Assembly: GCF_028680575.1 (NCBI RefSeq)
Contig: NZ_JAPCKI010000011.1
Span: 62,001 to 126,000, forward strand
Source: Acidovorax benzenivorans
Lineage (GTDB): Bacteria; Pseudomonadota; Gammaproteobacteria; Burkholderiales; Burkholderiaceae_C
Length of the DNA: 64,000 bases
Direction of reading: 5' to 3'
Position 1 is the first letter of the stretch. Each line of letters opens with the position of its first letter. A program made the translations under genes and the position numbers. Shown in pieces: positions 43,705-51,839 of the stretch. Below the pieces are notes generated by a model. The model was given only the letters and a program-made list of their open reading frames with translations, did no database searches and was not told the origin of the DNA.

Positions 43705-44679
43705 ATGAAAAGACTATTGTTATTGAGACTATTGACGATTTTATCGGTGACCATCTGCTTTACGGTTAAGGCGCAGCTGCACACTTACCCTTCAAAGGCA
43801 ATAAAAATTATTGTGCCTTTTGCTCCAGGAACAGCCACTGACACGTTGGCGCGTCTAGCAGGACAGCATCTTTCGGCAGCCCTCAAACAGCCAGTGATCG
43901 TGGAAAATAAGGCCGGAGCCAATGGGCTTATTGGTGCCGAATCTGTCGCTAAATCAGCGCCTGACGGCTATACGCTGCTGTTCACAACCAACACGACCCA
44001 AGCAGCCAACCCAGGCCTCATGAAAAGTCTTCCATACAACCCAGCCATCGATTTTTCACCCATATCTATGATAGGGAAAGGGTCTTTTGTTTTGGCGGCA
44101 CTGCCGAGTGCTCCATTTGGCACCTTGCCCCAATTAATCGCATACGCAAAAGCACACCCAGGGGAAGTCAGTTACGCCACCGCTAACAGTTCGGGCATTG
44201 TCGCCGGCGCCATGCTGGGATCGAGCGCAGATCTAAAGTGGGTGCATGTACCTTACAAAAGCGGGCCCGGCGCGATTGCAGACACGCTAAGTGGGCAAGT
44301 AAGTACGATTTTCGTAGATTTGCAGTCTGCTCTTCCATATCTAAGGTCAGGGAAGCTAAAGGGAATTGCGCAAACATCGGCAAAAGCCCACCCTAACTTG
44401 CCTGAAATTCCCGTGCTATCGAGCGCGCCAAACATGTCCGGTTTCGATTTAAGCTACTGGATGGCTGCTTATGTGCCAGCAGGCACTCCCTCTAGCGTTG
44501 TTTCGGTACTGAATCGCGAAATAGTCAAATTCGCACAGCGAAGAGAGGTGGTAGATCGGTTCGCAGTTTTAGGATTCTCAGTTCTCAGCAGCTCGCCAGC
44601 AGAGCTCGGACAGTTCACAGCCAGTGAGACTCTGAAATGGAAGTCCATGATCGATGCGGCGGGCCTTGTTCCCGAATAG
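43705..44679 (+). CDS. Bug/TctC-family solute-binding protein
   Basis: 324 residues with signal peptide ending TVKAQ and mature start TYPSKAIKIIVPFAPGTATDT. Motifs ENKAGANG and VPYKSGPG are present. GGGAGA precedes the ATG by 6 nt. The gene is AT-richer than most of the window and stands alone among IS remnants and the relaxase relic, so it may have come in with an IS-mediated rearrangement. Ligand unknown. Confidence 0.88.
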   Translation: MKRLLLLRLLTILSVTICFTVKAQLHTYPSKAIKIIVPFAPGTATDTLARLAGQHLSAALKQPVIVENKAGANGLIGAESVAKSAPDGYTLLFTTNTTQAANPGLMKSLPYNPAIDFSPISMIGKGSFVLAALPSAPFGTLPQLIAYAKAHPGEVSYATANSSGIVAGAMLGSSADLKWVHVPYKSGPGAIADTLSGQVSTIFVDLQSALPYLRSGKLKGIAQTSAKAHPNLPEIPVLSSAPNMSGFDLSYWMAAYVPAGTPSSVVSVLNREIVKFAQRREVVDRFAVLGFSVLSSSPAELGQFTASETLKWKSMIDAAGLVPE

Positions 44680-44869
44680 CCCAAACGCCGTTGCAGATGG
44701 TGGGCGCTTTGATTTTGGTATTTAGAGGTGCCAGTTTGCTTTTGCTAGACATAGGGTTTCCAGAAATTTAATAGCACTGCTGCATTTGACAACAATAGTG
44801 TCAGGAAAATTCGGCACTACAGCCTGTCAGATAACAGCAGGAACCCTCAACGCGCCTCGTGTGTACGCC

Positions 44870-46080
44870 GACCTGCTAAGTCACCGACGATCCACATACA
44901 ACTGCAGATCGCTGCTGGTCCATAAGCCGCCCGATCGTCGACCTTCAGAGCTCTGCGGTGAGACCCCGCCCGTTGTCTAGCATCCCGAAACGCCCGTTGA
45001 CCAGCAATACGTTACGCCGGTAGACGCCGGACACGCGCTCGCCATCCGCCACCCGCCGAGCCGACAGGCCTGTATCGCCGGTAATGCTGCATGGTGCCGC
45101 ATCAAGGTCCCGCTGACACTAGCACCTCGTGCGAGCCGCCCCGCCAATCAATGGGCACACTAACCAGGTCGCGCCGATCACCTGCGCTTGCTGCGAGATG
45201 GGTAGGTGTGACTAGCGCGACTCGCTGCCACAAATCAAACTTTAGGCGTCGTACTAGCGCGTGTGCTCGCGCAGGCTAACCGGTGCGGCGAGGCTCTCCC
45301 AGGCAGCGCCAGTGGGCTGCGACGGTCGTCTGCGCGATCGTCGCAAACGGATCGCGCGCGTGGCAAAAGAATGTGAAGGTCGACGATGGTCTTGTCCGCG
45401 GCCCACTCCTTGGTCGCGCCACGCGCCTCGACCACTGCGCAGGCGGGAAACTGTTCGAGTTCGGTGCCGGCCATCGGCGCTGTGCAGGGCACGCTGCGAT
45501 GAATGCCATCGAGCAGCGGGCCGCCTCGCTCCTGGAATTCGTCGGCCCGGCCCTTGTCACTCACCGGCTGAACTGCCGCACCCAGCGTCTCGGCCGCCAT
45601 ATCGCGCTGCTGCGCTGTCCGCACTATGTCGCCACGCTCGCCCATTGCGCGCAGCGTGCATCGATGTCCGGCCACCACCGCCCCCGGGGTAGTTCGCTCA
45701 GGATTCGAACAAGACCATTTCGAAGAGCTGCTGCAGCCGCCCATAAGTAGCGCACGCGGCTCGCACTCAGCATCGCAGGTCGCTAGTTCTACCAGGTGGC
45801 CGCGCGGCTGATAGGGCTGTAACAGCAGGCCGCAGTTTAGATCGGTCTAGAGCTCTTGATCCGTTTCACGCGTCAGGCTCGCACTGCCCTCCCGCTCGGT
45901 ATCAAGGGCCAGCCATTCGGTCGCCAACGCGCTCGCGAGCAGTCGCACACCGTTGTCAGCCGGGAAGAAAAGGCACGACTAGTTTGATCGAGCGGGAGGG
46001 CCTGGCGCCCTGCACTCAGTACATGCACGATGTGGGCAATGAGAGGCCTGTTCAACTAGGGTATCTGGCCTCCACTCAGG
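44870..46080 (-). pseudogene. Degenerate conjugative relaxase gene (RlxS/TraI type, DUF3363 region)
   Basis: No long frame exists, but minus-strand translation in shifting frames gives successive pieces of one protein. From high to low coordinates: YQPRGHLVELATCD and RALLMG; TLRAMGERGDIVRTAQQ; ADEFQERGGPLLDGIHRS; GTELEQFPACAVVEARG; AADKTIVDL; ARDPFATIAQTT; DGERVSGVYRRNVLLVNG and RFGMLDNGRGL; and QQRSAVVCGSSVT. This matches, as I know the family, the middle and C-terminal parts of relaxases in Tn4371-like ICEs. Stops and frameshifts are numerous, and the N-terminal nicking domain is not recognisable. Same strand as traG, 20 kb upstream. Confidence 0.7.
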
Positions 46081-46139
46081 CTCGTCGTTGGAATACTCAA
46101 AGGGCGCCAGCGTCACAAGCGCTTTTGACCACGAAGCAG

Positions 46140-46331
46140 TCAGCGCCCCAGCTCCTTGGCGCTCACCCCCGCAATGCCCCAGTTTTCCTTGGGCACGTCG
46201 TGGATCCAGACGCGCACGTTGGCCGGCGGCGCGCCCACGGCATCGACGAGGGCCTGCGTCACCTTCTCGATAACGGCCTTCTTCTGCTCCTCGGTGCGGC
46301 CCTCGATCATGTAGATCTGTGCAAATGGCAT
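46140..46331 (-). CDS. dmpI: 4-oxalocrotonate tautomerase
   Basis: 63 residues beginning MPFAQIYMIEGRTEEQKKAV; the Pro after the initiator Met is the catalytic base of the family. It interconverts the enol and keto forms of 4-oxalocrotonate in the dehydrogenase branch of catechol meta-cleavage. Last gene of the minus-strand meta operon, placed after an inserted Bug receptor gene. Downstream begins the relaxase relic. Confidence 0.92.
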   Translation of the reverse strand: MPFAQIYMIEGRTEEQKKAVIEKVTQALVDAVGAPPANVRVWIHDVPKENWGIAGVSAKELGR

Positions 46332-46355
46332 GGTGCTTGGTCCTGTCAGAAAGGG

Positions 46356-47339
46356 TCAGTCCGCCCTGATGCCCAACTTGCGGATCAGCTCGCCCCAGCG
46401 GCGATTCTCCGCGCGGATGAAATCAGCGAACTCCTGCGGCGACGTGACCCGCAGGTTGCCTGAGATGTTGTCGAACGCCTGCTGCGCCTCAGGCGACTTG
46501 GCCCCGGCCTCCCAGGCGTCGTGCAGTCTGGCCACGATGGCCTGGGGTGTGCCCGCGGGGGCCACTAGGCCGAACCAGGTCTCCACGCTGAAGCCGGGGT
46601 AGCCGGACTCAGCGATCGTCGGTACCTCGGGCAACGCCTTGGCGCGCTGCGGCGAGGTGACGGCAATGGCCTTGAGTTTGCCCGCCTTGATGTGCTGCAA
46701 GGTGGTGGCCAGCGAGCTTTCCATGCTCATAGTGATGGTGCCGGCCAGCAGGTCGGGCACGATCTGGCTGGAGCCCTTGTACGGCACGTTGGTGAGCTGA
46801 ATACCCGCCACCGACTGCAGCAGTTCGGTCGCCAGGTGGTTGCTGGTGCCGATGCCCGAGGTGGCGTAGTTGAGCTTGCCGGGATGGGCCTTGGCGTAGG
46901 CCACCATGCCCTTGAGGTCGTTAAACGGCACGCTGGGGTGCACGACCAGCGCGCAGGGAGTTGTGCCGACCAGCGAGATCGGCGCAAAGTCCTTCTCGAT
47001 ATTGAAGGGCACGCTGGCGTACAGGTGCGGCGCAATGGCCAAGCTGCTGATGGCCGTGAGGCCGATGGTGTAGCCGTCGGGCGCGGCCTTGGCCACTGCG
47101 TCGGTGCCGATGTTGCCGCCCGCACCCGCCTTGTTCTCGACCACCAACTGCTGGCCTAGCTTGTCGCCCATGGCCTTGGCAGCCGTGCGCCCCATCACAT
47201 CGGTGGGCCCACCTGGCGGGAAGGGCACGATCATGCGCACCGGCTTGGCGGGGTAGCTGGCCTGCGCCCAGGCGCCTGCCGGCAGGGCTGCGCCCAGTGC
47301 GGTCAGGGCGCTTGCCGTGATGAAGTCTCGTCGTTGCAT
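46356..47339 (-). CDS. Bug/TctC-family solute-binding protein within the meta operon
   Basis: 327 residues. The leader contains QRRDFITASALTALGAAL, a twin-arginine-like signal ending AWAQA; mature start SYPAKPVRMIVPFPPGGPTD. It lies between dmpH and dmpI on the same strand, so it is probably expressed with the meta-pathway genes and may bind a phenolic acid or ring-fission product. Such a gene is not part of the classical dmp operon. Confidence 0.9.
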   Translation of the reverse strand: MQRRDFITASALTALGAALPAGAWAQASYPAKPVRMIVPFPPGGPTDVMGRTAAKAMGDKLGQQLVVENKAGAGGNIGTDAVAKAAPDGYTIGLTAISSLAIAPHLYASVPFNIEKDFAPISLVGTTPCALVVHPSVPFNDLKGMVAYAKAHPGKLNYATSGIGTSNHLATELLQSVAGIQLTNVPYKGSSQIVPDLLAGTITMSMESSLATTLQHIKAGKLKAIAVTSPQRAKALPEVPTIAESGYPGFSVETWFGLVAPAGTPQAIVARLHDAWEAGAKSPEAQQAFDNISGNLRVTSPQEFADFIRAENRRWGELIRKLGIRAD

Positions 47340-47381
47340 GGTTTGCCTCCTGTTGTCGTTCTGTGTGAAAGGCCCGGCGGC

Positions 47382-48170
47382 TCAGGCAAAGCGCAGCGAC
47401 ACGCTGCCCATGCCCTGCACGCGCAGGCATACGCTGTCGCCCGCCGCCACGGCCACAGCCTCGGTGGCGCCGCCCGACAGGATCACGCTGCCGGCGGGAA
47501 TCTCCTGCCCGCGCCGGCCCAGATGATTGGCCAGCATGGCAATGGCTGCGGCGGGGTGGCCCAGCACGGCCGCGCCGGCGCCCAGGGCCACGGGCTGGCC
47601 GTTCTTCTCCAGCACCAGGCCCACGGTGCGCAGGTCCACATCCTCGGGTCGCATGGCACGGCCGCCGACCACAAAGCGCGACGCAGAAGTGTTGTCTGCC
47701 ACCACGCTCTTGAGGTCGAACTTGAAGTCGCGGTAGCGGCTGTCGATCACCTCGATGCCAGGCATCACGAAGTCGGTAGCGGCGAGCACAGCGCCGATGT
47801 GGCAGCCCGGCCCTTTGAGCGCGCGCTTGAGCACGAAGGCGATCTCGGGCTCCACCTTGGGGTGAATCAGTTCGGACGTCTTGACTGCCGCGCCCTCGGC
47901 AACGGTGTAGTCGTCCACCAGGAAGCCGAACACCGGGTCAGTCACGCCCATCTGGCGCATCTTGGCGTGCGAGGTGAGGCCCGCCTTCAGGCCCACCAAG
48001 CGTGCGCCGCGCGCCAGCTTGCGCGCCAGGATGGCGTCCTGGATGGCGTAGGCATCGTCCCAGTCCATCTCTGGGTGGTCGTCGGTGATCTTGGGGGTGT
48101 CCTTGGCTTGCAGCTGGCAGTTCTCCAGGTGCTCGGCCAGTTGTGCAATGGTGCTTTGTGCGAGTGCCAT
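47382..48170 (-). CDS. dmpH: 4-oxalocrotonate decarboxylase
   Basis: 262 residues starting MALAQSTIAQLAEHLE. The fumarylacetoacetase-like hydratase/decarboxylase family motifs are KPAKL-type core LVGLKAGLTSHAKM, VEPEIAFVL with metal-binding Glu residues, and VIDSRY. It converts 2-oxo-3-hexenedioate to 2-hydroxypent-2,4-dienoate in complex with the hydratase DmpE, its homologue at 50982-51770. The frame continues upstream, but the ATG at 48170 is the family start. Confidence 0.92.
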   Translation of the reverse strand: MALAQSTIAQLAEHLENCQLQAKDTPKITDDHPEMDWDDAYAIQDAILARKLARGARLVGLKAGLTSHAKMRQMGVTDPVFGFLVDDYTVAEGAAVKTSELIHPKVEPEIAFVLKRALKGPGCHIGAVLAATDFVMPGIEVIDSRYRDFKFDLKSVVADNTSASRFVVGGRAMRPEDVDLRTVGLVLEKNGQPVALGAGAAVLGHPAAAIAMLANHLGRRGQEIPAGSVILSGGATEAVAVAAGDSVCLRVQGMGSVSLRFA

Positions 48171-48184
48171 GGGTGCGGCTCCAT

Positions 48185-49222
48185 TCAGGCGCTGATCTGC
48201 AGGCCGCGTGCGCGGGCCATGGTCAGTGCGGTGTCTTCGATCATGTCTTCCTGGCCGCCCACCATGCCGCGGCGGCCCAGTTCGACGAGCAGGTCGCGTG
48301 CGGGCACGCCGTATTTCTTTTCGGCGCGCTTGGCAAACAGCAAGAAGCTGCCATACACACCGGCGTAGCCCAGCGTCAGCGCATCGCGGTCGATGCGGAT
48401 GGGGAAGTCCATCAGCGGCACCACTAGGTCGTCGGCCACGTCCTGGATCTTCCAGACGTCCACGCCCGTCTGGATGCCCATGCGGTCGCACACGGCCACC
48501 AGCACTTCCAGGGGGGTGTTGCCTGCGCCCGCGCCCAGGCCAGCGGCGGCCGCGTCGATGCGGTTGGCACCTGCCTCGATGGCGGCGATGGAGTTGGCCA
48601 CACCCATGGCCAGGTTGTGGTGGCCGTGAAAGCCCAGCTCGGTCTCTGGCTTGAGGGCGGCGCGCACGGCGGCCACGCGCTCCTTGACCTGGTCGGGCAG
48701 CAGGTAACCGGCCGAGTCAGTCACGTAGATGCAGTTGGCGCCGTAGCCTTCCATCAGCTTGGCCTGCTTGACCAGGCCGACGGCGTCGTTCATGTGCGCC
48801 ATCATCAAGAAGCCCACGGTGTCCATGTCCAGCTTGCGCGCCATGGTGATGTGCTGCTCGCTCACATCGGCCTCTGTGCAGTGCGTGGCCACGCGGATGG
48901 TGTGCACGCCCAGGCCGTGCGCCATCTTCAGGTGATCCACGGTGCCGATGCCGGGGATCAGCAGGGCCGAGACCTTGGCCTGCTTCATCAGGGGGATGAC
49001 GGTGCCCAGGTACTCTTCGTCGCTGTGCGCCGGAAAGCCGTAGTTGACCGATGCGCCGCCCAGGCCGTCGCCGTGGGTCACCTCGATCAGCGGCACGCCC
49101 GCCTGATCCAGGCCCTGGGCCACGCTCTTCATCTGCTCCAGCGTCATCAGGTGGCGCTTGGGGTGCATGCCGTCGCGCAGCGTCATGTCATGCAGGGTGA
49201 TTTTTTTGCCGTTGAGTGTCAT
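48185..49222 (-). CDS. dmpG: 4-hydroxy-2-oxovalerate aldolase
   Basis: 345 residues. The DRE-TIM barrel start [17 protein letters not shown] provides metal and catalytic residues, and [15 protein letters not shown] the metal-binding histidines. It splits 4-hydroxy-2-oxopentanoate to pyruvate and acetaldehyde, channelled to DmpF. It lies 14 bp after dmpF. Confidence 0.96.
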   Translation of the reverse strand: MTLNGKKITLHDMTLRDGMHPKRHLMTLEQMKSVAQGLDQAGVPLIEVTHGDGLGGASVNYGFPAHSDEEYLGTVIPLMKQAKVSALLIPGIGTVDHLKMAHGLGVHTIRVATHCTEADVSEQHITMARKLDMDTVGFLMMAHMNDAVGLVKQAKLMEGYGANCIYVTDSAGYLLPDQVKERVAAVRAALKPETELGFHGHHNLAMGVANSIAAIEAGANRIDAAAAGLGAGAGNTPLEVLVAVCDRMGIQTGVDVWKIQDVADDLVVPLMDFPIRIDRDALTLGYAGVYGSFLLFAKRAEKKYGVPARDLLVELGRRGMVGGQEDMIEDTALTMARARGLQISA

Positions 49223-49236
49223 GGCGTGCTGCTCCT

Positions 49237-50151
49237 TCAGGCGGCGACGTGTTGGAGTTGGAGATTGCCCGCGAGGATTTCCTCGGCAAACATCTCGGCG
49301 GTGCGTGCGGCGGCGGCGGTCATGATGTCCAGGTTGCCGGCGTACTTGGGCAGGTAATCACCCAGGCCTTCGACTTCCAGAAAGACCGAGACGCGGTTAC
49401 CGTCGAACACCGGGCCGTTCACCAGCTTGTAGCCCGGCACGTACTTCTGCACCTCGGCGATCATGGTGTGGATGGACCGGGTGATGGCCTCGCGGTCGGG
49501 CTCGCCCTCGGTCAGGCAGTGCACGGTGTCGCGCATGATGAGCGGTGGCTCGGCCGGGTTGATGACGATGATGGCCTTGCCCTTCTTGGCTCCGCCCACG
49601 CGCTCGATGGCGCCCGCTGTGGTGCGGGTGAACTCGTCGATGTTCTTGCGCGTGCCCGGGCCCGCCGACTTGCTGGAGACGGTGGCGACGATTTCGCCAT
49701 ACGCCACCGGCTGCACCCGGCTCACCGCAGCCACCATGGGGATGGTGGCCTGGCCACCGCAGGTGACCATGTTGACGTTCATCTCGCGCTTGCCGATGTG
49801 TTCCTTCAGGTTCACGGGCGGCACGCAGAACGGGCCAATGGCCGCGGGCGTGAGGTCGATCATCATCGCGCCCTCGGCATTGACCTTGCGCGAGTTCTCA
49901 GCGTGTACATAGGCGCTGGTGGCGTCGAACACGATCTGCACGCCATCGGCCTTCATGTGCGGCACCAGGCCGTCCACGCCTTCGGCGGTGGTCTTGATGC
50001 CCATCTCACGGGCACGCTTGAGGCCGTCGGACTCGGGGTCGATGCCCACCATCCACACCGGCTCCAGCACGGGGCTGCGCTGCAGCTTGGCCAGCAGGTC
50101 AGTGCCGATGTTGCCGGGCCCGATCAGGGCGCACTTGATTTTTCGTTTCAT
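49237..50151 (-). CDS. dmpF: Acetaldehyde dehydrogenase (CoA-acylating)
   Basis: 304 residues. NAD-binding [15 protein letters not shown] at the N-terminus and the catalytic cysteine in [12 protein letters not shown] near residue 130. It oxidises acetaldehyde from DmpG to acetyl-CoA within the aldolase-dehydrogenase complex. Both are full length. Confidence 0.96.
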   Translation of the reverse strand: MKRKIKCALIGPGNIGTDLLAKLQRSPVLEPVWMVGIDPESDGLKRAREMGIKTTAEGVDGLVPHMKADGVQIVFDATSAYVHAENSRKVNAEGAMMIDLTPAAIGPFCVPPVNLKEHIGKREMNVNMVTCGGQATIPMVAAVSRVQPVAYGEIVATVSSKSAGPGTRKNIDEFTRTTAGAIERVGGAKKGKAIIVINPAEPPLIMRDTVHCLTEGEPDREAITRSIHTMIAEVQKYVPGYKLVNGPVFDGNRVSVFLEVEGLGDYLPKYAGNLDIMTAAAARTAEMFAEEILAGNLQLQHVAA

Positions 50152-50176
50152 GGGAAATCTCTCTCAAAAAAAGGAT

Positions 50177-50971
50177 TCAACACATCGAAGACAGGATTCC
50201 GCCCTCCACCCGCAGCGCTGCGCCATGGGTGGCGGACGAGCGGGGGCTGCAGACGTAAGCGACCAGGGCTGCCACTTCGGGCGGCTCAATGAACCGTTGC
50301 AGCAGCGAGGTGGGGCGTGACTGCGCGAAGAAGCGGCGCTCTGCCTCGGCCAGGCCCACACCCTGTTCGACGGCAAGCTTGGCGAAGAAGTCCGCCACCC
50401 CTTCGGTACGGGTGGGGCCGGGCAGCACGGCATTCACCGTCACGCCGGTGCCCGCGCAGCTTTGCGCCAGGCCCCGGGAGAGGGACAGCTGCGCCGCCTT
50501 GGTCATGCCGTAGTGCAGCATCTCGGTGGGTGGGTTCACGCCGGACTCGCTGTTGATGAACACCACCCGGCCCCAGCCTGCAGCCTGCATCGCAGGCAGC
50601 AGGGCACGGGTCAGGCGCACGCCGCTCAGAACATTGGCCTCGAAGAACCGCTGCCACTGCGCGTCGTCAATGGCTTGAAACGGCTGCGGGTCGAAGATGC
50701 CGAAGTTGTTGACCAGGATGTCAACGCCCGCACTGGCCTGCGCCAGGTGCTCGCAGCCAATCCGCGTGGCGACATCGGCTGCGTGGCCTAGCACATCGGC
50801 CCGCGGCACCAGGGCGTGCAGGCGCTGCACCGCCTGTGCCACGCGCTCGGCCGTGCGGCCATTGAGCACCACCGCTACGCCCTCGCGCGCCAGTTCGGTG
50901 GCGATGGCAAAGCCGATGCCGGCCGTCGACCCCGTCACCAGGGCCCGCTTGCCCGCCAGTTGCAGGTCCAT
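50177..50971 (-). CDS. Short-chain dehydrogenase/reductase inserted in the meta operon
   Basis: 264 residues with the classical SDR motifs: TGSTAGIGFAIA, NNFGIF, a serine in INSESG and the YGMTK catalytic pair. GAGGAG lies 5 nt before the ATG at 50971. It stands between dmpE and dmpF, 10 and 25 bp from them, so it is part of the transcript, yet the core meta pathway needs no such enzyme. It might oxidise a side-chain alcohol of an alkylphenol product. Function unresolved. Confidence 0.88.
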   Translation of the reverse strand: MDLQLAGKRALVTGSTAGIGFAIATELAREGVAVVLNGRTAERVAQAVQRLHALVPRADVLGHAADVATRIGCEHLAQASAGVDILVNNFGIFDPQPFQAIDDAQWQRFFEANVLSGVRLTRALLPAMQAAGWGRVVFINSESGVNPPTEMLHYGMTKAAQLSLSRGLAQSCAGTGVTVNAVLPGPTRTEGVADFFAKLAVEQGVGLAEAERRFFAQSRPTSLLQRFIEPPEVAALVAYVCSPRSSATHGAALRVEGGILSSMC

Positions 50972-50981
50972 GCGGCGCTCC

Positions 50982-51770
50982 TCAGACGAAACGCACCGAG
51001 CAGCCGCCGATGCCACCGATCGTCACGCGCAGGTTGTCGCCCGCCACCACCGGCACCATGATGCCCAGCGAGCCCGACAGGATCACCTCGCCCGCCTCCA
51101 GTGCAATGCCGTGGGTGCCCAGCGTGTTGGCCAGCCAGGCCACGGCGTTGGCCGGGTGGCCCAGGGCCGCAGCGCCCACGCCGGTGGCCACGATGTCTCC
51201 GTTCTTTTCCAACACCATGCCGCAGGTGCCCAGGTCCACGTCGCGCACGTCCACCAGGCGGTCGCCCAGCACGAACACGCCGCAGCTGGCGTTGTCGGCC
51301 ACGGTGTCCTGGATCTTGATCTTCCAGTCGCGAATGCGTGAATCGACGATCTCGAAGCACGCCATCACGCCGTCGGTGGCGGCCAGCACGTCGGCGGCAG
51401 TCACGCCTGGGCCCTTCAGCGTCTTCTTCAGCACGAAGGCGATCTCGCCCTCGGCCTTGGGTTGGATCAACGTGTTGGCAGGGATGGCCTGGCCTTCGTT
51501 GTAGACCATGGCGTCGGTGAGCCAGCCAAAGTCGGGCTGAAACACGCCCAGCATCTCCATCACGGCCTTGGAGGTCACGCCGATCTTCTTGCCGACGACT
51601 TTCTCGCCGGCAGCCAGACGCCGGGCCATCATGCGCTGCTGGATGGCGTAGGCGTCGTCGATGGTGATGTCGGAATGGCGCGAGGTCAGTGGCTCTACCA
51701 CCTGGCAGCCCGCGAGGGCCTGGTACAGCTCATCGCCGAGCTGCTCGATCTGTTGAGAGTTCATGGTCAT
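50982..51770 (-). CDS. dmpE: 2-hydroxypenta-2,4-dienoate (2-oxopent-4-enoate) hydratase
   Basis: 262 residues, homologous to DmpH. VGKKIGVTSKAVMEMLG, EGEIAFVLKKTLKGPG and FEIVDSRIRDW mark the hydratase family. It adds water to give 4-hydroxy-2-oxopentanoate for DmpG. A second in-frame ATG lies two codons on. About 70 bp separate it from dmpC, holding a hairpin repeat. Confidence 0.93.
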   Translation of the reverse strand: MTMNSQQIEQLGDELYQALAGCQVVEPLTSRHSDITIDDAYAIQQRMMARRLAAGEKVVGKKIGVTSKAVMEMLGVFQPDFGWLTDAMVYNEGQAIPANTLIQPKAEGEIAFVLKKTLKGPGVTAADVLAATDGVMACFEIVDSRIRDWKIKIQDTVADNASCGVFVLGDRLVDVRDVDLGTCGMVLEKNGDIVATGVGAAALGHPANAVAWLANTLGTHGIALEAGEVILSGSLGIMVPVVAGDNLRVTIGGIGGCSVRFV

Positions 51771-51787
51771 GGTTTTGCTATTGAAAG

Positions 51788-51834
51788 AGTAGCTATCAGT
51801 GCTTCATCAATAAGCACCGGAGGCAGGTTTTGCT
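51788..51834 (+). repeat. Comamonadaceae-type extragenic hairpin repeat
   Basis: Between dmpC and dmpE: GTAGCTATCA, then the stem GTGCTT (51799-51804) with AAGCAC (51812-51817), then CGGAGGCAGGTTTTG. The arrangement TAGCT, short stem-loop, GGAGGC, TTTTG is what I recall of a repeat scattered between genes in Acidovorax and relatives. It may stabilise or attenuate the operon transcript. Confidence 0.45.
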
Positions 51835-51839
51835 GGAAA

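Noticed and set aside
45235-45744. A 169-codon minus-strand frame that could be called a hypothetical gene
   Set aside because: Its sequence is collinear with the middle of relaxases and continues in other frames on both sides, so it is part of the relaxase pseudogene and not an independent gene.
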